From Multifurca ochricompacta (taxonomy: Eukaryota; Basidiomycota; Agaricomycetes; Russulales; Russulaceae): a DNA stretch of 64,000 nucleotides. Location of the stretch: NCBI GenBank assembly GCA_022496185.1, contig WTXG01000048.1, positions 124,001 through 188,000 of the forward strand. The letters run 5' to 3'. The notes beneath the pieces were generated by a model. The model was given only the letters and a program-made list of their open reading frames with translations, was not told where the DNA came from and searched no databases. Shown one piece after another: positions 34,981 to 44,942 of this stretch. Positions within the stretch are counted from its first letter, which is position 1; the number at the start of each line of letters is the position of its first letter. The translations under genes and the position numbers were made by a program.

Positions 34981-37900
34981 TTAATTGTTTTTGGGCGCTT
35001 GGGGGTGTCGTAAGTGGAACTCCGAGATAAGGGTCGGAGCAGAGATATCTCCGGCTGGTTCCCACGAATTGTCAGAGTCTGGGAATCCCTTCCACTTGAT
35101 TAGGTAGTACAACTTGCGCCCTCGGCCTTGTCGCTTGGAGTCCAGAACGCGCTCCACTTCCCATTCTTCTTCGCCATCGATAAGGTCAGGCGGGGGTCTC
35201 GGGAAGTTCTCTCCATGAATAGGGGTCTCCCTGTAAGGGGTTAGAAGCTTGGCATGGAAGACTGGGTGGATCTTCCATTTCGGCGGCAGTTTCAATTCAT
35301 ATGATACATCCGACAGCTTCCTTGTGATCTGGAAGGGTCCATGACGTCGGGGTGCTAGCTTGGCCGAGGGGTGTGATGTGTGAATGTTCCTGCCCTCAAG
35401 CCATACCCAGTCATTGGTCCGATAAGGTGTGAAAGTGCTTGGTCGTGCGGCTAAAAGCTGTTGCGCCTTCATCAGGTTCTCATTGGCTGATTGCCGTAGC
35501 TCTTCCCATTGGTTCATTCATTCGGTTACTGATGGGACGTTGATGGGCTTATCTGCCCATGTGGTACGTGGGGTCCAGCCCATGATAAGGGAGAAAGGGG
35601 TGGCTTTTGTTGTTCCGTTAGGCCAGGAGTTATGAGTGAACTCTGCGGTCGATAGCCATTCTGCCCAGTCATCCTGTCTGCCGTTACACCAAAACCGGAG
35701 GTATTGTTCCAACCATTGGTTCGTTCGTTCGGACTGTCTGTCTGTCTGTGGGTGGTATGCCGTCGAATATTCTGTGTGATGTCTAATGTTTTGCATAGGG
35801 CCTTTGCAAATGCCGATGTAAAACGAGTATCTCGGTCAGAGATGATCTTTTTGGGGAGCCCATAGTGACGGTATACGTGGTCCAGATATAGTTTCGCCAC
35901 TCCTTGGGCTGTGATAGTTTCGTTGCAGGGAATGAAGAGGGCCGCCTTGGAGCAATCATGGTCCGTGATCGTAAGGATCGTGTCAAAGCCTTGTGACTCG
36001 GGCAGCTTGACAATAAAGTCCATGGCGATAGTCTGGAAGGGAGTTGACGAAGTGGGAGTGATGGGATGCATTGGCGGGACTTTTGGGTGTGTGTTCACCT
36101 TGTTTGCTTGGCACGCTGCGCATCCTTGTATGTAGCTCTCGATGTCCTTTTTCATATTGGGCCACCAATAGTCTCTCTTGGTCAGGGCGTAGGTGTTGGC
36201 GATGCCTGGATGGCCAGCAGAGGGAAGATCGTGATGAAAATGGATCACCCCCCTCTTAATGTTGTCGCCACCGGTGACAACGAGTCGATCCCCGTCTTTC
36301 CACCAAAGACCGTTGATTTTCTTTAGATTGTGAGCGTCGGCCCATGAAAGGCACAGGTCCTGGTTCATGTTTTGGGAGACCTGTGCCCAAAGATCCATGT
36401 CATGGAGACTAACGACGGCCGCTTTGGCAAACACCTCCTCTGGGAGGACAGTGATGTCGTTATTGTCGTCCTCCCCTGTGTGCATGTCTGGTCTACGTGA
36501 CAGTGCGTCTGCTCTAGCGTTCTGACTCCCGGCGATATGTCTCAGTGTGAAGTTGTATTCTTCTAACTCCAGGACTTCCCGTGCTACACGTCGACTGATT
36601 TTATGGGGTTCCTTCCAATATAATAGGTTGGAATGGTCAGTGTGGATGATGGTCTTGTGGGGGGTTCCTGCCAGGTAAGGTCGCCAGTGTCGTAATGCCT
36701 TGACTATGGCCAAGAGCTCCCTATCCCAGATGTCGTAATTCCTTTCAGCTGGGGAGAAGGTCTTGGAGTAGTATGCCACTGGGTGAAGCACTTGTGCGGC
36801 ATCTCTTTGGTACAATACTGCCCCGTTCGCAAAGTGTGAGGCGTCCACTTCTACTTCAAAGGGGTGGCCTAGATCTGGCTGGATAAGCACTGGTTCTGAG
36901 CCGACAAGGTCCCTAATCTGTTCAAATGCCTGTTGCTGTGCGGCATCCCAATGCCATGATACATCTTTTTCAGCAGATCATTCAATGGTCGTGCTATGCC
37001 TGAAAATCCCCTGACGAATCGTCGGTAAAAGTTACAGAATCCGATGAACGATCGGACATCTTTGACGCAGGTCGGCACGGGCCACTCCTGGATTCCTTGT
37101 ACTTTAACAGGATCCATGCGTACTTGTCCTCCTTCCAAAATGACCCCTAGGTACTCGACGCTCCATTGTTCGAAGGAGCATTTGGCGGGTTTGAGATAGA
37201 GGTCATGTTCATGCAGTATATCCAGCACCTGATGCACGCGCCTTCGGTGATGGTCCAGGTTGTCTGGGGTGGCTACCAAGATGTCATCCATATAAACCAC
37301 CACTTCCCCTGTGAGAATGAGGTCGCGGAAGATGTGATTCATCATCGACTGGAATGTCGCCGGCGAGTTCGTGAGACCAAAGAACATAACATTGGGTTCA
37401 AACAACCCTTGGTTTGTTTTGAACGCCGCCTTGCACTGGTCGCCTTCCTTGATTCTGACATTGTTGTAACCCCATCGCACGTCCATTTTTGAGAAGAGGG
37501 ACTTATCCCTCATGGTGTCAATAAGCTCGGAAATGAGCGGCAGGGGGTAGGCATTTTTCACGGTGTAGGCATTGATTCGCCGGTAATCCTGAACGGGCCG
37601 TAGCTTGCCATCCTTCTTTTTGATGAAGAAGAAGGGTGAGGCGTATTGCGACTTAGATGGGCGAATGTATCCTTTTGCCAGATGTTCTTCAAGGAATTCA
37701 GTCAGTGCCGCCTGCTCGGACTGGGACAGTGGATAGATTTTGCAATCTATTGCTGTTGGCGTATCAGGGAGGAGGTCTATGGCGTGGTCCCATGGTCTGG
37801 AGGGTGGAAAACGCTGGGACTCTTCCTCAGAGAACACCTTCCAGTGCCGATGATAGGTGCTCGGCACTACATCGCTGTACGTTTTCTCTGTCTGCCCTTG

Positions 37901-38460
37901 TATTGCCTTTTGGACCAGTTCTGACGCCTTGGTGACATAACAACGTCCTGGGTCTTCTTCTCCGTACTCGTGGCTTTGATTGTTGGATGTCTGACTGCAT
38001 AATCATAGCCTATTGACGTAATGATGGTAGGATATGAGTCTTTATCCATCGTTGCGTCAGCCCAGTTGATCTTGGGTTCGAACGCGGCGAGCCACAGGTA
38101 TCCCAGGATAAGATCTTCGTCTCCTAGATCCGTAATTAGGAAACGAATATTCTTTGTAATTTCTCCAACTTGGACCTTCAGATCCGTGTAATGAGTGATC
38201 TTTCCAGCGCGGTTGGCCATCCCATCGATATTCCAGATGTTTTTTTCCTGGGGAAGTGCCAGCCATCCCAAACCCATTGTTTTAATAAATCGTGGGTGAA
38301 TAAAATTGTCCGTGGCTCCGGAGTCCACTAAAATGTCTCGATCGGCTGTCCTCTGTGTAGTTTCAAAATGGACTGGTATTTTTAATGATTTGAATCGACT
38401 AGCATACACAGAGGTAACATGGAGTGCTCGTGCCCAGGCCGATGGGTTTGAGCCTAACAA
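34981..38460 (-). pseudogene. Pol of element 1: protease to chromodomain
   Basis: The polyprotein reads through several frames. Protease carries ILVDSGATDNFI (near 38330). Reverse transcriptase carries LPLISELIDTMRDKSLFSKM, FFGLTNSPATFQ and the catalytic YMDD (near 37290). RNase H carries EVDASHFANGAVLYQRD. Integrase has the HHCC finger (HFHH ... CAACQ) and the core MDFIVKLP, ISDRDTRF and ...ERTNQW. A C-terminal chromodomain (EEWEVERVLDSKRQGRGRKL, then YYLIKWKGFPDSDNSWEP) would direct integration to marked chromatin. Breaks are frameshifts near 37960, 36965 and 35790 and a TGA at 35518-35520 where element 3 has a sense codon. Confidence 0.92.
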
Positions 38461-39964
38461 AAATCCTTTTTCGCAAACGCCTTTTCCACTAAGATGGCGC
38501 GCACTTCCTCGCTTTCCTTCATCATGTTAGCCCATATGTCCTGAGCTTTCTCCTCTTTTGATCGTTTGTCCACAGTAGGTGGGTTGTTCTGAACGGGGGT
38601 TTCGGCTGCGGTGGTTGCCGCGGCGACACGTACCCCTTTCTTGGGGCAGTCTCGGGACATATGCCCTAACGCTCTACAGCGGAAGCATCGTCCTTCCTTC
38701 ATCAATGTCTGTCGCTCATCGTCTGTGAGTGCTGCCCGGGCTCTGGCTCGGTCCGCAGAGGTGTCCATAGCATTTGGATCCCTCTGGGCATGCTGGGCAG
38801 GTTTTACTCCGAAAGCCGTTTTCCATTGATCTCGCGTCTTTCCTTTCTTCGTATCAACCCCAAAGCGTGTTTGGAAGTCGAGATAATCCTGTTGCTGCCG
38901 TCGAGCAGCATCGACCCAAGTGTCCCAGTCGTGAGGATGGTGGAATTGTATAATATTTTTGACTAAAGGGTTGGGTAGCCCTTGCGAGAAGAGGTCTAAT
39001 GTAGCCTCCTCGTCCGTGTCGTAGCCAGCTCTGTTGGCCAGGCTTCTGAACTTGGCGACGTAGGCATCTAATTCGCCCTTTTCCATTCTGAGAGATTTCA
39101 ACTCTCGGGCTGCCTTCTGCTTGGCTTGCCCATCGGTGAAGGCATCTTTGAACCTTTCGGCGATGGTCTCCCAAAGACCCTCGCTTGTGGTACGACGTCC
39201 GCTCTCCACTTGCTCGTTCAACCACTCCAACTGCTCCATGGTCCAGTCATCCACTGCGTCCCCTCTGATCAAGGAAAGGAACAGATTGGCACGCTGGAAT
39301 GGATTGACAATCTGTGGGACATCATGGTTGAAGTTCTTGAACGTCGTGAACTCCAACATGAATTTCTTGCTCTGCGAGCGTCCCCAGTGAACGTTTGGGG
39401 TAAGACTCCAGACAGACGTCCAGAGGGGGGGGGAATGTTTGGTGGTGGTGCCACAGGGACTGGCGGGGCAGGGTCTGGGAGTTGGGCGGCAATGGTAGAC
39501 ATTTTCTGGTAGAGTGGGGTGACGGTGTTGGCAGATTGTATGGAGATTTGGGGAGTTGTCAAAGCAGGGGCTCTGAACGTGACAACTTCGGGTGCAACTG
39601 GGGCTGTAGACGACGCTAATACCAGTGCTTCTTCGCTTTGTTCTTCTACGTACTCTTCTGGTTCAGAGTCCGTGACAATGGCCGGGGGATTTTCTCTCCA
39701 CGGGCCAAGTCCAAATTCGGGTGGGGCAGGTCTAGTTGTGACCCAAGAGTTCCGACTGTCCGAGTATCGGATACAATACCAAACTCTTTTCTCGTCGTCG
39801 TATTCTACCGGTTGGTATCTTCCGTCGTGATAGACGTAGTATCCAAACTCGGATTCAAAGTCTTTCCAGGCGGCAGAGCCAAGTACTTGCTGTGAAAGAT
39901 TATTCTCGTCTCTGCGTTCGATGAGTTCTTCGCAGAAGAGGGTCTGACTGCGGCTGGAAGCCAC
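38454..39964 (-). pseudogene. Gag of element 1, one frameshift
   Basis: It starts MASSRSQTLFCEELIERRD and has a Pro-rich middle. A single base is missing near 39360 relative to elements 2 and 3. After it come the capsid-like region (WTMEQLEWLNEQVESGRRTT) and one CCHC knuckle, CFRCRALGHMSRDC. The stop overlaps the start of the protease frame by seven bases, with pol in the -1 frame. Confidence 0.9.
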
Positions 39965-39970
39965 TGTGAG

Positions 39971-39983
39971 AGACTCGACTTGA
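39971..39983 (-). promoter_or_regulatory. Self-priming primer-binding site, element 1
   Basis: Minus strand AAGTCGAGTCT, two bases inside the 5' LTR, is exactly complementary to AGACTCGACTT in the same LTR (40215-40205), which lies about 30 bases downstream of TATATAAGT (40249-40241). The 5' end of the transcript could therefore fold back and prime reverse transcription, as in fission yeast Tf1. No tRNA match is evident. Confidence 0.7.
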
Positions 39984-40563
39984 TGTTACGTCCGGTGTGA
40001 GACGTTCCGCACGACTTGTGCGACAGCGTTGTACGTATGTTCAGATAAGAGATCAACAAGACCTCTTGGAGTTCGAATGTGTGAGTCAAAGTCAATGGGG
40101 CTGTTCCCGAGTGACAATGTTGAGCGGAAAGTGCCAAAAGCACTGAGATGATCGAGTCAAGGAGTTCAAAGGAGAGTCCGAAGACAAACACCGATGTATT
40201 CAATAAGTCGAGTCTGAGGTCTACAGTGTAGCTAAGACGGACTTATATACGTAAAGGGACGGGCGTCTATAGATAAGGATGTCGGAGTCAGGTGGGCCCA
40301 AAGATACGAAAGCGGATGGCATAAAGCCTGGCTTCTGATAGGGAATTAAGTAAATGTCCGGTCGTAAAGATAAGAAGATAACAGAAGGTAAACATAACCA
40401 AGCAGTAAGCAAACATGTCCAAACAACAGTCACGGGGATGGAAGTAGCGCATGTGAGGGGTCCCAGGAGGGAGACGTAATGAGGAAGTGAAGGGTTGGTG
40501 GACGAGTGGGGTCCCAGTTGGGAAGCGTGAAGAAAATAGGGCTGCTAGGCCCTGTTCGTAACA
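39984..40563 (-). repeat. Gypsy element 1, 5' LTR
   Basis: 580 bases, nearly identical to 33104-33684. It differs at four sites: GACGTT/GACATT, GGCATAAAG/GGCGTAAAG, CCCAGTT/CCCGGTT and one A indel. Confidence 0.95.
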
Positions 40564-40800
40564 ATCATCTTCCTCCTCACTTCAGGCAAATCTGCCCATA
40601 AAGTGTCAACTATGACTGGCCATGGCACTATTATCATCTCAAGATGTGTCATAAATACTGCCCTTACCATCCCAAGTCAAATGGAGGGAGACCAAGGAAG
40701 CTGACAGAGAGAAATGCTCAGCATGCTGTTTGCCTTATTTCCTCTGGCAGGGCAGACACAGATGTGGAAGTGACTAGAGCACTTCAGAAGTTGTTAATGG
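40564..40800 (+). pseudogene. Tc1-like transposase, continued N-terminal fragment
   Basis: After one frame change the frame reads GGRPRKLTERNAQHAVCLIS followed by SGRADTDVEVTRALQKL. This is the second DNA-binding helix region of Tc1 transposases, with the typical GRPRK hinge. No DDE catalytic domain follows; the sequence degrades after about 40800. This remnant is the target into which gypsy element 1 inserted. Confidence 0.75.
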
Positions 40801-40984
40801 GTTCCTCTATCAACATACAATGCCCATCCATCCTCCCATTGAATTTTCAAGCCATACCTGGCCCCTCCCATATCATACACCACCATTCCATCATAAGTGC
40901 AATAGTGTAATGCCTGGTGCAGGCATTCAGCATGACATGTGCAATCATGTAGCAGTATATGTGAAAGTCTTTGCACACTGTGTC

Positions 40985-41205
40985 ACTAGTGTATGGAATT
41001 GAGGGACAAGTGCCAGAAGCACTGAGACAGTTCAAAGTCAAAGTCAGGAATCACCCAGAAGGTAATGCACCAAGTTGATTAAGAAGTTGAGTCTGAGGCA
41101 TACAGGCTATCTAAGCAGGCCTTATATATGTAAGAGGCATTGGAGTCTGAATTGGAGCTAAGTACATATTGTATCAATGAAGTTGTAATGTGATGGTTCT
41201 CATTG
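40985..41205 (-). repeat. Old gypsy LTR remnant
   Basis: Blocks such as AGTGCCAGAAGCACTGAGA, AAGTTGAGTCTGAGG and CCTTATATATGTAA match the middle of the element 1 LTR in order, with heavy CpG loss. The ends are lost. It sits between the Tc1 remnant and element 2. Confidence 0.65.
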
Positions 41206-41416
41206 TGTTACATCCAGTGTGGGATGTTCCACATGACTTGTGTGTCAGCGTTTGTTTGTGAGTTTCAGATAAGAAGTCAATAAGACTTCTTGGAGTTACA
41301 TGTGATGAGTCAAAGTCAAAGGGATGCTTCCCTAAGACAATGTTGAGTGGAGAAGTGCCAAAAGCACTGAGATAACTAAGTTGAAGTTCAAAGGGGACTG
41401 TCCAGAAGACAAACAC

Positions 41417-43045
41417 TAGTGATTGTCAAGGGTTTTCATACCCACGCGGGTAAGCGCCACGGGTTTTGCCGGGTACGGGTACGGGTATACGGCTCCCAAC
41501 CCGTGGAAACCCGTACCCGCGCGGCGGGTTTGGCGGGTATAGGCGCCAATCATGCATTGACAAGATCAGTAGAAATTCTAAGATAAAACACATCTGCAGC
41601 CACAAAAATAAAAGATCTCGTCTGATGTATGCTATAGGGTATCTTTAAATATGTTCTAGTATTATCATATGAAATATCAAAGCAGATCAACGGTGCGATG
41701 TAAAATAAAAGTGTTATCAGTGATCCACTTCTTGAAAATCATGATGCACCTGTTTTATCAACGCGCGACCAATTCTGCCGGTCTGGCACTATCTAAAATA
41801 CTCTCTAGACTACTTTAGACTATAATATAATCAAATTATCAAATTGATTTACTGAAACAAGGCCCGCGTGTATCTACAAGCTGCATGGGGCAGCAACTAC
41901 ATTGCATCGCATGGTGGTCTGACCTCCTTCCTATTAAGGAAGGTTGACTTAAACGCACCAGGACAGTCGCGCTTGTATGAAATGAAAGCAGAATAATAAA
42001 ATAATAATGTAAATAAAGGATCCTTTTAATCTTCTGAACATAAACCAACAATATTTGAGGGATCTTGAGTAGCCATAAATGAACGCGTTGTGTCCAAGTG
42101 CTTATCTCCTTGACCGGGATGGCCCGGGCCATTTATCCGAAATGCGCAGAAACTCAAAGAACAGTCACGCTCGTATAAAATTGAAAGCAGAATAATAAAA
42201 TAAAAATAGAATAATAAATTATCTTAATCTTATGAACATAAAATAGGAATCTCTGAGGGATCTTGAGTAGCCATAAATGAACGCGTTGTGTCCAAGTGCT
42301 TATCTCCTTGACCGGGATGGCCCAGGCCATTTATCCGAAATGCGCAGAAACTCAAAGAACAGTCACGCTCGTATAAAATTGAAAGCAGAATAATAAAATA
42401 AAAATAGAATAATAAATTATCTTAATCTTATGAACATAAAATAGGAATCTCTGAGGGATCTTGAGTAGCCATAAATGAACGCGTTGTGTCCAAGTGCATA
42501 TCTCCTTGACCGGGATGTCCCGGGCCGGATGTCCGAAATGCGCAATGCAAGTAAAGAACTTGCACGCGTTTCATTTCATGGGTAACCCAGGTATCAAAAC
42601 AATTATCCAGGGGTTACCCCTGCAAATTGCTATGTGTTCATCAAATTATTTTGCATTCTGTGTGGTTATCTGACAGGCTTTTCATCAATGTTCTATAACA
42701 TCCTATCTAATCATCTCTGTATACTGTATTTTAGTTGTGCTTGTATAAAATTGAAAGCAGAATAATAAAATAAAAATGGAATAATGAATTATCTTAATCT
42801 TCTGAACATAAAATAAGAGTCATTGAGGGATCTTAAGCAGCCACAAATGAACGCGTTGTGTATCTTCTTGGTCCGGGAAGGCCCGGGCCGGGTATCCGAA
42901 ATGCGTGATGCAAGTAAAGAACTTGCACGCGTTTTCACGGGTGACCCGCGGGTAACCCGCGGGTTACCCATACCCGTAGTGACGGGTACAGGTACGGGTA
43001 CGGGTACCAATGAGGATACCCCAGGGTTACCCCTGCCAATCACTA
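41417..43045. mobile_element. Non-autonomous hAT-like element
   Basis: 1629 bases with terminal inverted repeats TAGTGATTGTCAAGGG / TAGTGATTGGCAGGGG and a perfect 8-base target duplication ACAAACAC (41409-41416 and 43046-43053). The 8-base duplication and the TAGnG...CAnGGG ends are typical of hAT elements. The subterminal parts are rich in GGGTACGGGTA-type motifs in both orientations. No transposase frame is present. The core is a 198-base tandem repeat array. Confidence 0.85.
42057..42890. repeat. 198-base tandem repeats inside hAT-like element
   Basis: The unit beginning GAGGGATCTTGAGTAGCC starts at 42057, 42255 and 42453, exactly 198 bases apart. A fourth, diverged unit starts at 42825. 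Each carries TGAACGCGTTGTGT and TCCTTGACCGGGATG blocks. Confidence 0.85.
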
Positions 43046-43430
43046 ACAAACACTGATGTATTCAATAAGTTGAGTCTGAGGTCTACAATGTAGTTACAGT
43101 GGACTTATATACGTAATCAAATGAGCGTCTAAAGATAAGATATCTGGAGTCATGTGGGCCCAAATATATGAAAGTGGAGGGTGTAAAGCCTGGCTTCTGA
43201 TAGGGAATTAAGTAAGTGTCTGGTCATAAAGATAAGGAGATAAAGAGATAAAGGACAATCATAGGTAAACAGTATATAAACAAGTCCAATCAACAGTCAC
43301 AGGGATGGAAGCAATGCATGTGAGGGGTTCCAGGAGGGGGATGTAATGAGGAAGTGTAACATAGGTGGGCAAGTGGGGTCCTCGCTGGGGAGGGTAAAGA
43401 AAAGAGGGGTGCTGGGCCCTGGTTGTAACA

Positions 43431-44443
43431 TCACCCTCCTTTCTGGCTCAAGCTGACCCAGCTAGAAATGCACACCATCATCATCCTGCACCAAGTCCAC
43501 ATAGTCATCTGCCAGGTTCTGATCTCCCACAGTGTAAGTTTCATCTGCCGCACATTGATGTGTGTGTAAGAAGCCATATGGGCCACGTCATCTGCACTGG
43601 GGGCACATGTTGTAGACCAGGCAATCAAGCTCATGATGTCCCACATTGTGACACAGACACTTGCTGCACCACCCCAAGGGGCTGACAATCATGGGAGTGA
43701 TGCCTAAACGGCGGAATATGCAAAATCGACTCCAGTGTAGATTGCTCTGGCAGTGGTGGCACCATTTGTGATTGAGAGGGCAGTTCCAGCTAATGTGGTA
43801 CTTGCTGTCACATTGCCAGCAGGTCTCTCCACAGGGATTCTCATGCATACATGGCATTTTGAGTTGGTTCGGCAGCAGTGTTGGTGCTGCTCCTAGTGAC
43901 CATGGTGGGAGGGGTCATGCATAAGTATCTGTGTACCTTTTGGTGATGGTCTGATACACATCCCCTATCTCCAACCTCTTCCAGATCTCTGTTAATTCCT
44001 GCTCTACCTGGAACATCCCCCTCATGAGCCTTGTCATTTGCTTGGCATATTCTTTGTACTGGGTATTGAGTGTGGTACGTAGTGTAAGGGTCTTCCACAG
44101 TCTCATTACCTTGGCTTTGAGACGCAGAAGACGCATGTCATTCAACACTTTGTCGATTGTGAATGCTCTGGGGTTGTCAGCTGCAAGGTGTCCCAGTTGT
44201 TCGTCACTCATCGTGTGGTGAAGATGCCCTGTGTATTGTTCTTCCAGATAAACTGGAGCCCCATAGACGGGCCCATCCTTCTTCATACATCCTGTGACAT
44301 CCATTCCTCTGTTGGTGTAGAATATGTACTTAGCTATGGCCTTCTCTCCATTGGCCATGGTGATCTCGAGTGGGAAGTACATGGAGGAATTTGGGTTATT
44401 AGTGAAGAAGGGGAACTCAGGGACATTGCTGTCCTGATCCATG
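43431..44443 (-). pseudogene. Third ORF of element 2, degraded
   Basis: Same protein as at 33716-34909 but with frameshifts and stops. Knuckles are recognisable (CWQCDSKYHISWNC, CHHCQSNLHWSRFC), as are the coiled coil and the acidic N-terminal region. Many Arg codons have become Gln, Cys, His or Trp, as expected from CpG decay. It is truncated at the 5' side by the foreign LTR at 44444. Confidence 0.8.
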
Positions 44444-44942
44444 TGTTGAACACAGAATATGTTCGGTGATGCTTCAGGCATCAGGTGATTAGATTAGCTA
44501 CTTGTAGATTAGATTAGATACCGGAGTTTTGGACTTTTTACATTATCATTATTACTTTCTTTCTCACATTCTGCAGTAGCTGACTGATGTACCATGTAAC
44601 ATGTGATTTCTGTAATGGCCAATGGCCTTTCTCCCTCATGTTTATTGTTTGGACTTTGTCCAGCACTTGTGGACTTATTCCCAGTGCACAGACCATCCCT
44701 AGAATTGTATATAAGGGTGTCTGTTTCGCCTCTTACACTTCAGAGTTTCCTTCACATCTGAAGTGTAAGTGCCTTCTACATTACTTCCTACTTATACCTT
44801 TGACTAACAGCTCTCTGTAGTCTAACTTGTCTTCTAGGTTAGTAGTATAGTAATAGAGTTTCCTTCACATCTGAAGTTCTAACTTGTCTTCTAGTCCAAC
44901 TAACCTTACAGTCAGTATGCTGTGCCTCATGCCTGTTCAACA
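44444..44942 (+). repeat. Copia-family LTR, solo copy A
   Basis: 499 bases from TGTTGAACACAG to CCTGTTCAACA, with a TATATAAGGGTGTCTG promoter and a duplicated TTCCTTCACATCTGAAG motif. It belongs to the same family as 48211-48704 and 45495-46006. It sits where pol of element 2 is missing and has no matching target duplication, so a deletion accompanied or followed insertion. Confidence 0.8.

Larger units (their letters stand above)
33104..40563 (-). mobile_element. Gypsy element 1, Ty3 chromovirus, young
   Basis: The element is 7460 bases long with two LTRs of 581 and 580 bases starting TG and ending CA. A perfect 5-base target duplication ATCAT (33099-33103 and 40564-40568) marks its insertion. 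Order on the minus strand: LTR, primer site, gag, protease, reverse transcriptase, RNase H, integrase, chromodomain, third ORF, polypurine tract, LTR. By eye the LTRs differ by three transitions, all at CpG sites, and one indel, so the insertion is recent. Four frameshifts (near 39360, 37960, 36965 and 35790) and one TGA (35518-35520) break gag and pol. This is unexpected for such young LTRs. Confidence 0.95.
41206..43430 (-). repeat. Gypsy element 2, 3' LTR with hAT inserted
   Basis: LTR sequence 41206-41416 and 43046-43430 is interrupted by the hAT-like element. TGTTACATCCAGTG at the left and GGTTGTAACA at the right are the LTR ends. Confidence 0.85.

Noticed and set aside
42057..42890. CRISPR-like regularly spaced repeats
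   Set aside because: The units are continuous 198-base tandem repeats without unique spacers, inside a eukaryotic hAT-like element.
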